From assembly GCA_947495425.1 (NCBI GenBank), contig CANLYR010000009.1:62001-126000 (forward strand): 64,000 bases of DNA. The letters run 5' to 3'. The notes beneath the pieces are model-generated. The model made no database searches, was not told where the DNA came from, and was given only the letters and a program-made list of their open reading frames with translations. Shown here in pieces: positions 24,959 to 34,084 of the stretch. Source of the DNA: an uncultured Aquimarina sp. (GTDB lineage Bacteria; Bacteroidota; Bacteroidia; Flavobacteriales; Flavobacteriaceae). The first letter of the stretch is position 1, and every line of letters begins with the position of its first letter. The position numbers were made by a program, and so were the translations under genes.

Positions 24959-26556
24959 TATTTTTCGGCATTTTTAAGTTCTACAGAATTAAGGATACGT
25001 TGTGCTATATCTTTTGCATAGCGATCTTGGGTATCATAAACGATTGTAATCTGCTGAAAACCTCCTGCTTCTGCAAAATTGAGCATGAGATATTCATTTT
25101 TTTGCTTCTTTTTGGTCACAGGATTAATGACTTCTAAGCTTCCAAATACTTTAACCCCTTTTGCTCCTGCCAGGGTTTCATATTCTTCATCTTTTACAGA
25201 AATATTTTTTGCTCCCTGCGCTTCAAAAGTGGCAACAACACCATCAACTACTTTATCTAATGGTACCTTGGTGGGTTTATTATATTGTAGTGTAGAAACA
25301 TATACATAAAAGTTACCAATCAAGCTTCCGTACACAAAAGTTTCATTTCCTTTGAGCACCTGTTTTTGTTCTTCGCTAATTTGATATGCATTACGAATCA
25401 ACACTTTTGGAGTAGAAACTGTGACTGGTGGCGAACCATAAGCACTAGAAATCCATTCGGTTTCTGCTAGTTCTTTGGTAGGATGACCCAAGATGGTGTC
25501 TTTTACCACATCATATCCTTTTATCATAATAAAGATGCCGAGTGTGATCCCAATAACACCTACCCCTGCAATACTCCCAAAAATGATATATCTCTTTTTT
25601 CTCTTTTCTGCAACTTCTTTTCTATACTCTTCATCAGCTAATAATTCCTCTTCGGTAGGTTCTGGGATTGCACTTTTTGTTTTATGAATTACCTGCTCAA
25701 TTACATTACGGTCTGCTCTTGCTGTTAGGATATCGGGTTTGGATTTGGCGAACTTAGCCATATCGGCAGTTTTTAAAACACTCTTAAGTTCTTCAACCGT
25801 AGCTTTATCCAGATTCAGACTACCGGATTTTATTTCTTCATCTAATCGCGCAATCAACTCATCGGTGGTACTTTCCATAGCATGATCATACACTTCTTCA
25901 TCGATATATTTACGCGCTGTATCACTTAATTGAGAATAATACTCTTTATGCGAGTCTTTTTCTAACAAATGGGACTCATCGATTTTTTGGAGTGCTAATA
26001 TTGCTCTTTCATATGGTGGGAGCTCATTTTTTTTGGCTTCTTTTCGCTTTTTCCTTCTAAAAAGTAAAAAAACAATTACTCCTATAATAAGTAGTGGTAT
26101 TCCTATCCATAACATCCATTTTTTCCAATTAAAAGGAAATGCAACCTCTACATTTTCTAAAGGTTTAATCTGATACATTTTCTGCTTCAGCGTATCTACC
26201 AATACATCTCTAATTTCAACCTTAAGAGAATCTGTGAACAGTATCTGATCTCCTACCATCACTTTTTGTCTTGGTATGGTGTACGATCCAGAATCAAACT
26301 GGGTCAACGCATATTCTTTTGTAAGGCGTAATCGATTTTCATCTTTTGTAGTGTCAATTTTAAAAGATTCAATTACCTCTAAAGGTGTAAATGTTTTTCC
26401 TTCCGGAAATATAACGATTTGGGTATCATCTGCCTCGACCTGCATTTTGTATCGAATCTCTGCTCCGATTTTAACAGTGGTAGAGTCGACCGTAGCGGAA
26501 ACCTGTGCGAAGTTATATTGACTTATCATCAGAAAGAAGAACATTCTTAAAAACAT
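24958..26556 (-). CDS. BatD-like two-helix membrane protein of the bat operon
   Basis: The start chosen at 26556 (MFLRMFFFLMISQYNFAQ) gives a signal peptide and 532 residues. An in-frame Met at 26625 would add 23 residues coded by a palindromic and heptamer repeat, so it is not preferred. Residues ~18-140 are a beta-rich periplasmic domain. A helix at ~147-166 (WMLWIGIPLLIIGVIVFLLF), a helical cytoplasmic domain, a second helix at ~325-346, and a C-terminal periplasmic domain follow. Proteins of this place and shape are usual between the DUF58 gene and batA in Flavobacteriia (DUF4381/BatD-like). Its function is unknown. Confidence 0.78.
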   Translation of the reverse strand: MFLRMFFFLMISQYNFAQVSATVDSTTVKIGAEIRYKMQVEADDTQIVIFPEGKTFTPLEVIESFKIDTTKDENRLRLTKEYALTQFDSGSYTIPRQKVMVGDQILFTDSLKVEIRDVLVDTLKQKMYQIKPLENVEVAFPFNWKKWMLWIGIPLLIIGVIVFLLFRRKKRKEAKKNELPPYERAILALQKIDESHLLEKDSHKEYYSQLSDTARKYIDEEVYDHAMESTTDELIARLDEEIKSGSLNLDKATVEELKSVLKTADMAKFAKSKPDILTARADRNVIEQVIHKTKSAIPEPTEEELLADEEYRKEVAEKRKKRYIIFGSIAGVGVIGITLGIFIMIKGYDVVKDTILGHPTKELAETEWISSAYGSPPVTVSTPKVLIRNAYQISEEQKQVLKGNETFVYGSLIGNFYVYVSTLQYNKPTKVPLDKVVDGVVATFEAQGAKNISVKDEEYETLAGAKGVKVFGSLEVINPVTKKKQKNEYLMLNFAEAGGFQQITIVYDTQDRYAKDIAQRILNSVELKNAEK

Positions 26557-26617
26557 CCCCCTAATCCCATTCAAAGGGGGAATAGAAAATCTTATATTCG
26601 TAATTTGTAATTCGTAA
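26557..26617. repeat. Palindromic repeat plus heptamer array before the BatD-like gene
   Basis: CCCCC (26557-26561) and GGGGG (26576-26580) bound a CCCCCTAATCCCATTC-type element, which resembles C-rich dispersed repeats I have seen in Bacteroidetes. Three exact-length 7-bp units follow at 26597-26617: TTCGTAA, TTTGTAA, TTCGTAA. The whole block lies between the DUF58 stop and the chosen start of the next gene. Confidence 0.55.
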
Positions 26618-26628
26618 TTCTTCATTTA

Positions 26629-27495
26629 CTATCCTCTTCGTTTAAAATAGCCCAGTAATTTTTTTACATAGCTTTCGTCAATTCGGCTACTTAATGAGCC
26701 TGCTCCGCTACGCGTAAAACTATCTTTAAAATAGTCAACCCGATCTTTGTAATATTTACTGTACTGTGATCGTGTCTTTTTTGAACCAGTATTAACCAAT
26801 AGAAGTTCTCCGGTTTCCTCATCTTCCATTTGTACCATCCCTAGATTAGGAATTTTTTCTTCTCGCCGATCATACACTCGTATTCCTGTTACATCATGCT
26901 TGCCACCCACAATTTTGAGGGTTTGCTGGTAACCATCTGCAATAAAATCTGAAAGAATAAAGACTATGGCTTTCTTTTTCATCACATTAGATAAGAATTT
27001 CAAAGCTTCTGTGATATTGGTTTCCTTACTTTTGGGTTCGAACTCCAACAGCTCTCTGATAATTCTAAGTACATGAGATCTTCCTTTTTTTGGCGGAATA
27101 AATAGTTCGATCTGATCTGTAAATAAAATCAACCCAATCTTATCATTATTTTGTGTAGCCGAGAATGCCAGCGTAGCAGCAATTTCGGTAATAATACCTT
27201 TCTTAAATTGTTGTTGTGTACCAAACATCTGAGAACCAGAAACATCAACCATTAGCATCATGGTAAGTTCTCGCTCTTCTTCGAATACTTTTATGTAGGG
27301 TTCATTATACCGTGCAGTCACATTCCAATCAATATTACGTACATCGTCTCCAAATTGATACTGTCGCACTTCACTAAAGGTCATCCCACGGCCTTTGAAG
27401 GTAGAATGATATTCTCCTCCAAAAATATGGTCACTTAAGCGACGTGTTTTAATTTCTATTTTTCGAACTTTTTTTAATAACTCTTTGGTATCCAT
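26629..27495 (-). CDS. DUF58 domain protein of the MoxR-Bat system
   Basis: A 288-residue cytoplasmic protein. It has the DUF58 signature YHSTFKGRGMTFSEVRQYQF followed by DDVRNIDWNVTARYNEPYIK, and a VWA-like core (ELTMMLMVDVSGSQMFGT, with AIVFILSDFIADGY). DUF58 proteins almost always follow moxR and are thought to link the AAA+ ATPase with the membrane VWA proteins. It starts 97 nt after the moxR stop, a spacer filled with heptamer repeats. Confidence 0.93.
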   Translation of the reverse strand: MDTKELLKKVRKIEIKTRRLSDHIFGGEYHSTFKGRGMTFSEVRQYQFGDDVRNIDWNVTARYNEPYIKVFEEERELTMMLMVDVSGSQMFGTQQQFKKGIITEIAATLAFSATQNNDKIGLILFTDQIELFIPPKKGRSHVLRIIRELLEFEPKSKETNITEALKFLSNVMKKKAIVFILSDFIADGYQQTLKIVGGKHDVTGIRVYDRREEKIPNLGMVQMEDEETGELLLVNTGSKKTRSQYSKYYKDRVDYFKDSFTRSGAGSLSSRIDESYVKKLLGYFKRRG

Positions 27496-27500
27496 TTTTT

Positions 27501-27535
27501 CAGTTTGCAGTTTGCAGTCTTCGGTTTGCAGTTAG
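27501..27535. repeat. Heptamer tandem array II (moxR-DUF58 spacer)
   Basis: Five adjacent 7-bp units: CAGTTTG, CAGTTTG, CAGTCTT, CGGTTTG, CAGTTAG. It lies 5 nt upstream of the DUF58 start codon. Confidence 0.65.
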
Positions 27536-27558
27536 GTTCTATCAATATTCAGAAAACA

Positions 27559-27593
27559 ACTGCCTACTGAACACTGATAACTTTTTACTGATT
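27559..27593. repeat. Heptamer tandem array I (moxR-DUF58 spacer)
   Basis: Five adjacent 7-bp units: ACTGCCT, ACTGAAC, ACTGATA, ACTTTTT, ACTGATT. ACT is fixed and G is nearly fixed, while the last two or three positions vary. The array ends at the moxR stop codon. Confidence 0.65.
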
Positions 27594-28594
27594 TATGGTA
27601 CTTCAATCTCGTTTACAATCTTATTGATAATATCTTCTGAGGTTACGTTTTCGGCTTCGGCTTCATAGGTGATTCCGATTCGATGACGTAATACATCATG
27701 AATGATAGCGCGTACATCTTCGGGAATTACGTATCCTCTTCTTTTAATAAATGCATAACACTTTGCCGCTGTGGCCAAGTTGATACTACCACGAGGTGAG
27801 GCTCCAAAGTTTATTAATGGTTTTAGTTCTTCTAATCCGTATTTTTCTGGATACCTTGTTGCAAAAATAATATCGAGGATATATTTTTCTATCTTTTCAT
27901 CCATATACACTTCTCTTACTGCTTTTTGAGCATTCAGAATCTGTTCAATAGACACTACGGGGTTAACTTTTTCAAAAGATCCTTTTAGATTAGCACGAAC
28001 AATTAATTGCTCTTCGTCTAGTTTTGGATAATCGATCACGGTTTTTAGCATAAAACGGTCCACCTGTGCTTCTGGTAATGGGTACGTTCCTTCTTGCTCT
28101 ACCGGGTTTTGCGTTGCCATTACTAAGAAAGGCTTATCTAATATGAAGGTTTCGTCACCAATTGTAACCTGCTTCTCCTGCATAGCTTCTAGCAAGGCAC
28201 TTTGTACTTTTGCCGGAGCACGATTAATCTCATCTGCTAATACGAAGTTGGCAAAAATAGGTCCTTTTTTAATTGAAAAATCATTTTCTTTCATATTAAA
28301 AATAAGCGTTCCTACTACATCGGCTGGCAGTAAGTCTGGCGTAAATTGAATCCGACTGAAACTACCATGAACAGCTTGAGACAATGTGTTGATCGCTAGC
28401 GTCTTTGCTAAACCCGGTACTCCTTCGAGTAGAATATGACCCTGCCCCAATAATCCGATAAGCAAACGCTCTACCATGTGTTTTTGACCTACAATTACCT
28501 TGTTCATCTCCATGACTAATAGATCTACAAAAGCAGATTCTTTTTCTATCTTCTGGTTAATTGAAGCAATATCAATAGCACTATTTTCTTCCAT
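27593..28594 (-). CDS. moxR: MoxR family AAA+ ATPase
   Basis: A 333-residue cytoplasmic AAA+ ATPase, first gene of the bat operon. Walker A is EGVPGLAKTLA (~57-67), Walker B is FVLADEINRAP, sensor 1 is MATQNPVEQEGTYPLPEAQ, and the arginine-finger/sensor 2 part follows (NFGASPRGSINL). MoxR ATPases act as chaperone-like remodelers with VWA proteins. No exact TAnnTTTG element was found in the 278-nt spacer toward the divergent SDR gene. Confidence 0.95.
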   Translation of the reverse strand: MEENSAIDIASINQKIEKESAFVDLLVMEMNKVIVGQKHMVERLLIGLLGQGHILLEGVPGLAKTLAINTLSQAVHGSFSRIQFTPDLLPADVVGTLIFNMKENDFSIKKGPIFANFVLADEINRAPAKVQSALLEAMQEKQVTIGDETFILDKPFLVMATQNPVEQEGTYPLPEAQVDRFMLKTVIDYPKLDEEQLIVRANLKGSFEKVNPVVSIEQILNAQKAVREVYMDEKIEKYILDIIFATRYPEKYGLEELKPLINFGASPRGSINLATAAKCYAFIKRRGYVIPEDVRAIIHDVLRHRIGITYEAEAENVTSEDIINKIVNEIEVP

Positions 28595-28872
28595 CTATTT
28601 TAATTTTTTAAAGCCGTGAATTTACTATTCATAATTAAAGATTGCAAATTGTCGAAATAATTTTCGCGCCGTTGTTAATTCTTGGTTAAATGTACCTTTA
28701 TAAAAGATATTAAAACATAAATTTTGAAGTATATTTAATCACTTTTACAAAAAACCAGACATAACAACGCTCATCATTTTCATGATGAGTATTTCAAAAG
28801 ACGAAATACATTGGTTCGTGTTGCAATTTTTAAGAAATAATAATGACACCAACCCAATAATTATTAAGGCAT

Positions 28873-29625
28873 ATGAAAACAGCACTAATTACAGGAGCTA
28901 CTAGTGGGATTGGAAAATTTACCGCAATAGAACTAGCCAAGCATAATATAAACTTAATTCTTTGCGGAAGAAGGCAAGAACGATTAGATGAATTACAAAA
29001 CGAATTAGGTAAAATAGTCAACGTGCACACACTTTGTTTTGATGTTAGAGATAAAGACAAAGTTTTTGATGCGATTGAAAGTCTTACTGATACATTTGCC
29101 CAAATCGATATTCTTATCAATAATGCAGGAAATGCTCATGGATTGGATCCTATACAAACTGGAGATTTAGAAGATTGGGATGCTATGATGGATATTAATG
29201 TAAAAGGATTATTGTATGTTTCTAAAGCCATACTGCCAAAAATGATAGCACAACAATCAGGACACATCATTAATATAGGCTCTATTGCGGGAAAAGAAGT
29301 GTACCCAAATGGTAACATTTATTGTGCCAGCAAGCACGCAGTTGATGCGATAAACAAAGGGATGCGTATTGATCTTAATCCACACGGTATCAGAGTAGGT
29401 GCTATTCATCCTGGACTGGTAGAAACCGAATTTAGTAAGGTACGTTTCAAAAATGATGATAAGCGAGCAGATAATGTGTATAAAGGTTACGACCCATTAA
29501 TGCCAGAAGATATAGCAGACATTATTGCGTTTGTAGTCACAAGACCGTATCATGTAAATATCGCAGATCTCATTGTACTCCCAACAGCCCAGGCAAGCGC
29601 CACCGTTTTGAATAAGAAATCGTAA
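28873..29625 (+). CDS. SDR family NAD(P)-dependent oxidoreductase (YdfG-like)
   Basis: A 250-residue classical short-chain dehydrogenase. It has the cofactor motif TGATSGIGK (~7-15), NNAGN (~85-89), the Ser of INIGSIAG and the catalytic YCASK (Tyr~152, Lys~156). The whole resembles E. coli YdfG, an NADP+-dependent 3-hydroxy acid/L-allo-threonine dehydrogenase. The natural substrate here cannot be read from the sequence. It is divergent from moxR and followed by 150 nt without a gene. Confidence 0.92.
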   Translation: MKTALITGATSGIGKFTAIELAKHNINLILCGRRQERLDELQNELGKIVNVHTLCFDVRDKDKVFDAIESLTDTFAQIDILINNAGNAHGLDPIQTGDLEDWDAMMDINVKGLLYVSKAILPKMIAQQSGHIINIGSIAGKEVYPNGNIYCASKHAVDAINKGMRIDLNPHGIRVGAIHPGLVETEFSKVRFKNDDKRADNVYKGYDPLMPEDIADIIAFVVTRPYHVNIADLIVLPTAQASATVLNKKS

Positions 29626-29778
29626 AAGATAGGCCTGAAATCTGCAATTCATATTTTTTCTCTATTCGACTGCACAACTACAGCCGTTTATAATTTCTTT
29701 ATTCTCATCGCATTGCAAACCCAATAAAAATAGCTAAGTTTATCTTGGGAAAAGTTTCAATTGCTATTTGAAGAACGA

Positions 29779-30915
29779 ATGATTAATAAGCGCCTACTTA
29801 TCAAAAATCTTTTGGCACATAATGACGAGAATAGTTTTTATGACAAGAAGCGCAAACTTAATATTGGCGAAAAAGAAGGAAAAGCAAAATTCCTGAAGCA
29901 CATCTGTGCGCTTGCTAATTCTAACCCAAAAAACAATTCATATATCGTAATTGGTGTTGAAGATGAAGATAACCAAATTATGGGTGTCGATTTTTTTGAT
30001 GATAGCAAAATACAAAACCTGGTTAATGCGTATTTAGCAAATCCTCCTCTGGTAGCTTATGAGAATATTCCTTTTCCGCATTTGCCTAGTGATAAGGTAG
30101 TGGGACTAGTATCTATTCGTCCTCAGGGTGGCAAAATGTGTTCGCTTCGCAAAAATATCTGGAAATATTATGGCGGCACTGTTTTTTTTAGAGACGGCAG
30201 TATCAGTATGCCTAAAGTGTTTGATCTCGAAATCAAAGATGTAAATTCAGAAATTGTAAGCGCCATAGAAAGCCATGCTCAAAATAATATAGAGCTTACT
30301 CTGGATGGTGTTTTTGATTTTATGAGTTCTAGGCAGGATTATAACCCTATATACAAAGTTTTTAAAGAATATTTTGTAGTGTGCTGGGCTGCAAAAGAAA
30401 AAAGACAAAATGGAGAAGTATATTATTCTCGTGTAGATATAGAATTAATCAATGAGCATGTAAAATTATTCTACTCAGAGTTGGATGAAGTGAGTATATC
30501 ACAAACCGATAATCAGTTTAAAATTGTAGAATATGTGCAATTAGGTCTACAGGATACCTACACGTACTATCCACTAGAGGAGGTTGTGATTACATTTAGA
30601 GATAATGCCAGTTACGATATCGAGAGGAAACTCCTTTTTGAACCCCCACAATTTGATCGCAAAACATTATATCACTTGTACAATAGCAATAATGCATTAA
30701 TCGAAAAGCTAAAAAATAAGATCCCACTATCAAAAAACGAAGAGAAGGACATGCTCAATCTTCCTGCTACCTATTTAATTTGTTATTTTAACGACTTTAG
30801 CGAAGCGAAAGAAAAACTTGAAGAAGCAAAACCTTATTTAAAAGCCTATGATGATTCAGTATACACGCTTTATAAAGAAAGTATGAGAGTCGTAAGAAAA
30901 GTAAAATATAACTAA
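29779..30915 (+). CDS. AlbA_2 (Schlafen-type) domain protein
   Basis: Starting at 29779 (MINKRLLIKNLLAHNDENSF) gives 378 residues; an in-frame Met at 29761 is also possible. Residues ~30-140 have the AlbA_2 pattern KFLKHICALANSNPKNNSYI, VIGVEDEDNQIMGVDFFDD, with RPQGGKMCSLRK. AlbA_2 domains bind nucleic acid or nucleotides and occur in bacterial ATP-binding regulators and in Schlafen proteins. The remaining ~240 residues match no family I know. It opens a same-strand run with the phosphatase, SPFH and zinc-ribbon genes, with short spacers. Confidence 0.78.
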   Translation: MINKRLLIKNLLAHNDENSFYDKKRKLNIGEKEGKAKFLKHICALANSNPKNNSYIVIGVEDEDNQIMGVDFFDDSKIQNLVNAYLANPPLVAYENIPFPHLPSDKVVGLVSIRPQGGKMCSLRKNIWKYYGGTVFFRDGSISMPKVFDLEIKDVNSEIVSAIESHAQNNIELTLDGVFDFMSSRQDYNPIYKVFKEYFVVCWAAKEKRQNGEVYYSRVDIELINEHVKLFYSELDEVSISQTDNQFKIVEYVQLGLQDTYTYYPLEEVVITFRDNASYDIERKLLFEPPQFDRKTLYHLYNSNNALIEKLKNKIPLSKNEEKDMLNLPATYLICYFNDFSEAKEKLEEAKPYLKAYDDSVYTLYKESMRVVRKVKYN

Positions 30916-30964
30916 AGAGGTAATTTACAGTACTTAATAAGCAACAATCAAGCAGTAACGACAA

Positions 30965-31693
30965 ATGAGCAGAACATTAGTAATTGGAGATATTCATGGG
31001 GGATTAAAAGCGTTGGAACAATTGCTTAAAAAGGCAAAAATCACTAAAGATGATACACTCATTTTTCTAGGAGATTATGTAGATGGCTGGAGTGAGAGCG
31101 CAAACCTGATTTCTTTTTTAATTCAACTCAAAACATCTAATACCTGTATTTTTATACGAGGTAATCACGATGAACTCTGTTACAAATGGCTCACTCAAAA
31201 TACATTCAACCCAGAATGGATTAAACATGGCGGGCAGGCTACCATAGATTCATATGCAAAATTATCAAAAGAAGAGATTGCTATTCATCATCAGTTTTTC
31301 GAAAATCTGATTAACTACCACATCGATGATCAAAATCGTTTATTTCTACATGCTGGATTCACAAATCTTCATGGACCTGATCGAGAATATTTTAGTAAAC
31401 TTTTCTATTGGGATAGAACCTTATGGGAAACTGCTTTAGCAATCGACCCCAATCTGGATAAAACAGACCCCAAGTACCCAAAACGATTGTTGCTTTTTGA
31501 TGAAATCTATATTGGTCACACTCCAGTCACCAGAATTAACCAATCTAAACCTGTACATGCAGCTTGCGTATGGAATATGGATACAGGTGCAGCTTTCAAA
31601 GGCTCTCTTACCATAATGGATATCAATTCAAAAGAATATTGGCAAAGTGATCCTGTATATCAATTGTATCCTGATGAAAGCGGAAGGAACTAA
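30965..31693 (+). CDS. PPP-type serine/threonine protein phosphatase / metallophosphoesterase
   Basis: A 242-residue protein with the PPP metal-binding blocks in order: GDIHGG (7-12), GDYVDGW (~38-44), RGNHDE (~67-72), then His residues in LFLHAGF and IYIGHTPV. This is the bacterial PrpA/lambda-phosphatase type, which needs Mn2+ and acts on phosphoproteins or small phosphate esters. It follows the AlbA_2 gene by 49 nt. The substrate is unknown; bis(5'-nucleosyl)-tetraphosphatase activity is another option for this fold. Confidence 0.9.
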   Translation: MSRTLVIGDIHGGLKALEQLLKKAKITKDDTLIFLGDYVDGWSESANLISFLIQLKTSNTCIFIRGNHDELCYKWLTQNTFNPEWIKHGGQATIDSYAKLSKEEIAIHHQFFENLINYHIDDQNRLFLHAGFTNLHGPDREYFSKLFYWDRTLWETALAIDPNLDKTDPKYPKRLLLFDEIYIGHTPVTRINQSKPVHAACVWNMDTGAAFKGSLTIMDINSKEYWQSDPVYQLYPDESGRN

Positions 31694-31759
31694 CGATTTA
31701 ATTTTTCTTCAACCTTACAATTTTGTAGCTTTAAAACTCAAATTTATAAACAAACTATC

Positions 31760-32896
31760 ATGGGAATTTTTGATGAAATTAAGAAGAAACTCAGTCATGA
31801 GTTTATCGATATAGTTGAATGGTTAGACTACACAGACGACACCATTGTACATCGTTTTGAACGTTACCAAAACGAAATAAAAAATGGTGCTCAGCTTATT
31901 GTTCGTGAAGGGCAGACTGCAGTATTTATTAATGAGGGCAAATTAGCAGACGTTTTCACACCAGGCACCTATACATTAAATACACAAAACCTCCCCATTC
32001 TAGCAACTCTAAAAGGGTGGAAATATGGTTTTAATAGTCCTTTTAAAGCTGAAGTCTATTTTGTAAACACACATTTGTTTACCGATGAAAAATGGGGCAC
32101 CAAAAACCCAATAACACTAAACGACGACCGTTTTGGATTGGTAGAAATTCGTGCCTTTGGCACTTACGCTTTCAAGATTAATGATGCAGGTAAATTTATC
32201 ATTGATATCGTAGGTACCGATGCCAATTTTACTAATTATGAAATAAATGAACATCTTAAAAGTTTAATATCTACACGTTTTACAGATACAATTGGCGAAG
32301 CTAACCTACCTATAGAACTCTATGCTGCAAATACTACTGAGTTATCAGAAACTTGTCTGGAAGTAATGCAGCCTGAGTTTAATTCGGTAGGGATTTCTCT
32401 GGAAAAATTCTTCATAGAAAATGTTTCTATGCCCGAAGAATTGAAAAAAGAGATTTTCGAGTATAGTAGAATTGATAAGCTAGACCTTGATAAACTTACC
32501 AAGTTTAAAACAGCCAAGGCCATTGAAGCGGCAGCTGCTAATGAAGGCGGTACCGCCGGAGCAGGAATGGGAATGGGAATGGGGTTTGTTCTCGCCCAAC
32601 AAATGGGTGGAATGATGAGTCCAATGGGCACACAACAATCCTTACAACCTCCACAAACCTCACCAGTTGCTCCACCGCCTATCCCAGTTCAAATTCAATA
32701 TTTTTATGCCAGTAATGGTCAACAAGCAGGACCCGTTTCTTTTGATCAATTAAAAGGATTGTTTGCCAATAGAACAATTAATAACGATTCACTACTGTGG
32801 AAACAAGGAATGGCGAATTGGGCTCCGCTAAAAGATATCGAGGAATTAAAATCATTTTTAGGAGGTAACACTCCTCCTCCATTACCTGGTAACTAA
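31760..32896 (+). CDS. SPFH-domain protein with C-terminal GYF_2 module (YdjI-like)
   Basis: A 378-residue protein. Residues ~1-255 are an SPFH/band-7-type domain of the virion core-like YdjI group (IVREGQTAVFINEGKLADVF, LEKFFIENVSMPEELKKEIF). A Gly/Met/Pro-rich linker follows (~270-310). The last ~55 residues are a GYF_2 (DUF4339) module (GPVSFDQLKGLFANRTINND, LWKQGMANWAPL). SPFH proteins assemble on membranes. In Bacillus subtilis YdjI works with the zinc-ribbon protein YdjG and PspA in membrane stress; a zinc-ribbon gene follows here too. The GYF module probably binds partner peptides. Confidence 0.85.
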   Translation: MGIFDEIKKKLSHEFIDIVEWLDYTDDTIVHRFERYQNEIKNGAQLIVREGQTAVFINEGKLADVFTPGTYTLNTQNLPILATLKGWKYGFNSPFKAEVYFVNTHLFTDEKWGTKNPITLNDDRFGLVEIRAFGTYAFKINDAGKFIIDIVGTDANFTNYEINEHLKSLISTRFTDTIGEANLPIELYAANTTELSETCLEVMQPEFNSVGISLEKFFIENVSMPEELKKEIFEYSRIDKLDLDKLTKFKTAKAIEAAAANEGGTAGAGMGMGMGFVLAQQMGGMMSPMGTQQSLQPPQTSPVAPPPIPVQIQYFYASNGQQAGPVSFDQLKGLFANRTINNDSLLWKQGMANWAPLKDIEELKSFLGGNTPPPLPGN

Positions 32897-32916
32897 CAAA
32901 ACACCCTCATCTTAAT

Positions 32917-32936
32917 CTTCTCCCTCGTGGGAGAAG
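32917..32936. repeat. Perfect hairpin between the SPFH and zinc-ribbon genes
   Basis: CTTCTCCC (32917-32924), loop TCGT, GGGAGAAG (32929-32936). No T run follows, so it is not a classical terminator. It resembles C-rich dispersed intergenic palindromes of Bacteroidetes, preceded by ACCCTCATCTTAAT. It might reduce expression of the downstream gene. Confidence 0.45.
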
Positions 32937-32975
32937 GAACTATTTTATAGCAAATCTAGTACTATTAGTTCCTCG

Positions 32976-34079
32976 ATGGAAAAAGAGAAAAAAGCTATTT
33001 CAGAGCAAAAGAAGTCCTGCATCAACTGTGGTGCAGTATTACAATACAAACCCGGTACTACAGAGATCACTTGTGATTACTGTGGCTACAACGAAACTAT
33101 TCTTAAAAATCAAAATGGTTTTAAAGAGTTAGCTCTCGAAACTTACCTCTCAGAAATGGGTTCTCAATCCCATTCTGAGGAGATTATGATGCTACATTGC
33201 AAAAATTGTGGGGCTAACCAGCATATAGAAGAGCATTACAAATCTTTGCACTGCGTGTATTGTACTATGCCACTAATTATTAAAGATGCATACAAAGAAG
33301 ATTGGATTCTTCCGGGTGCTGTTCTTCCCTTTCAATTTGATCAAAAAAAATCACATCAAATCTTTACCAAATGGGTAAGCAACCTATGGTTTGCACCGAA
33401 TAATCTAAAAAAAGCTGCTCTAGATCCTCAAAATACCAAAGGCCTATATCTACCCTACTGGACATTCGATGCGCAATTTTATGCATCTTACACCGGGCAT
33501 CGTGGCGATTATTATTATGTAAATGTTCCTTATACCGCTACTGTTAATGGAAAGTCAGTACGAAAAACCAGACAAGAACGAAAAACCCGATGGACCGGCG
33601 TAAGTGGAAATATAAGCGGCTTTGTAGATGACACACTAATTAAAGCATCTCATCAAAGTAAAAATCCTATTCCATCAAAAATATCAAATTGGAAACTCAA
33701 TGCGCTTGAACCCTTTAACACTGGCTTTTTGAGTGGTTTTGTTACCGAAAAATATACTATTCCGCTCAAAGATGGCCATTTATCTTCTACCAAAGTAGCA
33801 GAAAAAATTGCAACTTCGTGGGCAAGGCGAGATATTGGTGGGGATACACAACGCATACATAGTGTAGATATGAGCTTAAGTGAGGAAACCTTTAAGCATA
33901 TTTTATTACCGGTTTACATAAGTGCATACACGTATTCTGGACAGAAGTATAACTTTTTTATTAATGGACAAACGGGTACAATCTCGGGTAAAAGACCGTA
34001 TTCCTTTTGGAAGATATTCTTTTTTGTTCTCTTTGTATTGGCATTGATCTTAGGTATACTTTGGCTATCCAATGCCTAA
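32976..34079 (+). CDS. Double zinc-ribbon protein with a C-terminal membrane anchor (YdjG-like)
   Basis: A 367-residue protein. Residues ~14-40 hold the first ribbon (CINCG...CDYCG) and ~72-100 the second (CKNCG...CVYC), each a CxxC pair set. A central region includes PYWTFDAQFYASYTGHRGDY and an Arg/Lys-rich stretch with RWTGVSGNISGF. One C-terminal transmembrane helix follows (~345-365). The shape, zinc ribbons plus tail anchor next to an SPFH gene, matches the TFIIB-type zinc-ribbon partners of YdjI in Bacillus. No catalytic motif is seen; a scaffold role is inferred. Confidence 0.8.
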   Translation: MEKEKKAISEQKKSCINCGAVLQYKPGTTEITCDYCGYNETILKNQNGFKELALETYLSEMGSQSHSEEIMMLHCKNCGANQHIEEHYKSLHCVYCTMPLIIKDAYKEDWILPGAVLPFQFDQKKSHQIFTKWVSNLWFAPNNLKKAALDPQNTKGLYLPYWTFDAQFYASYTGHRGDYYYVNVPYTATVNGKSVRKTRQERKTRWTGVSGNISGFVDDTLIKASHQSKNPIPSKISNWKLNALEPFNTGFLSGFVTEKYTIPLKDGHLSSTKVAEKIATSWARRDIGGDTQRIHSVDMSLSEETFKHILLPVYISAYTYSGQKYNFFINGQTGTISGKRPYSFWKIFFFVLFVLALILGILWLSNA

Positions 34080-34084
34080 ATAAA

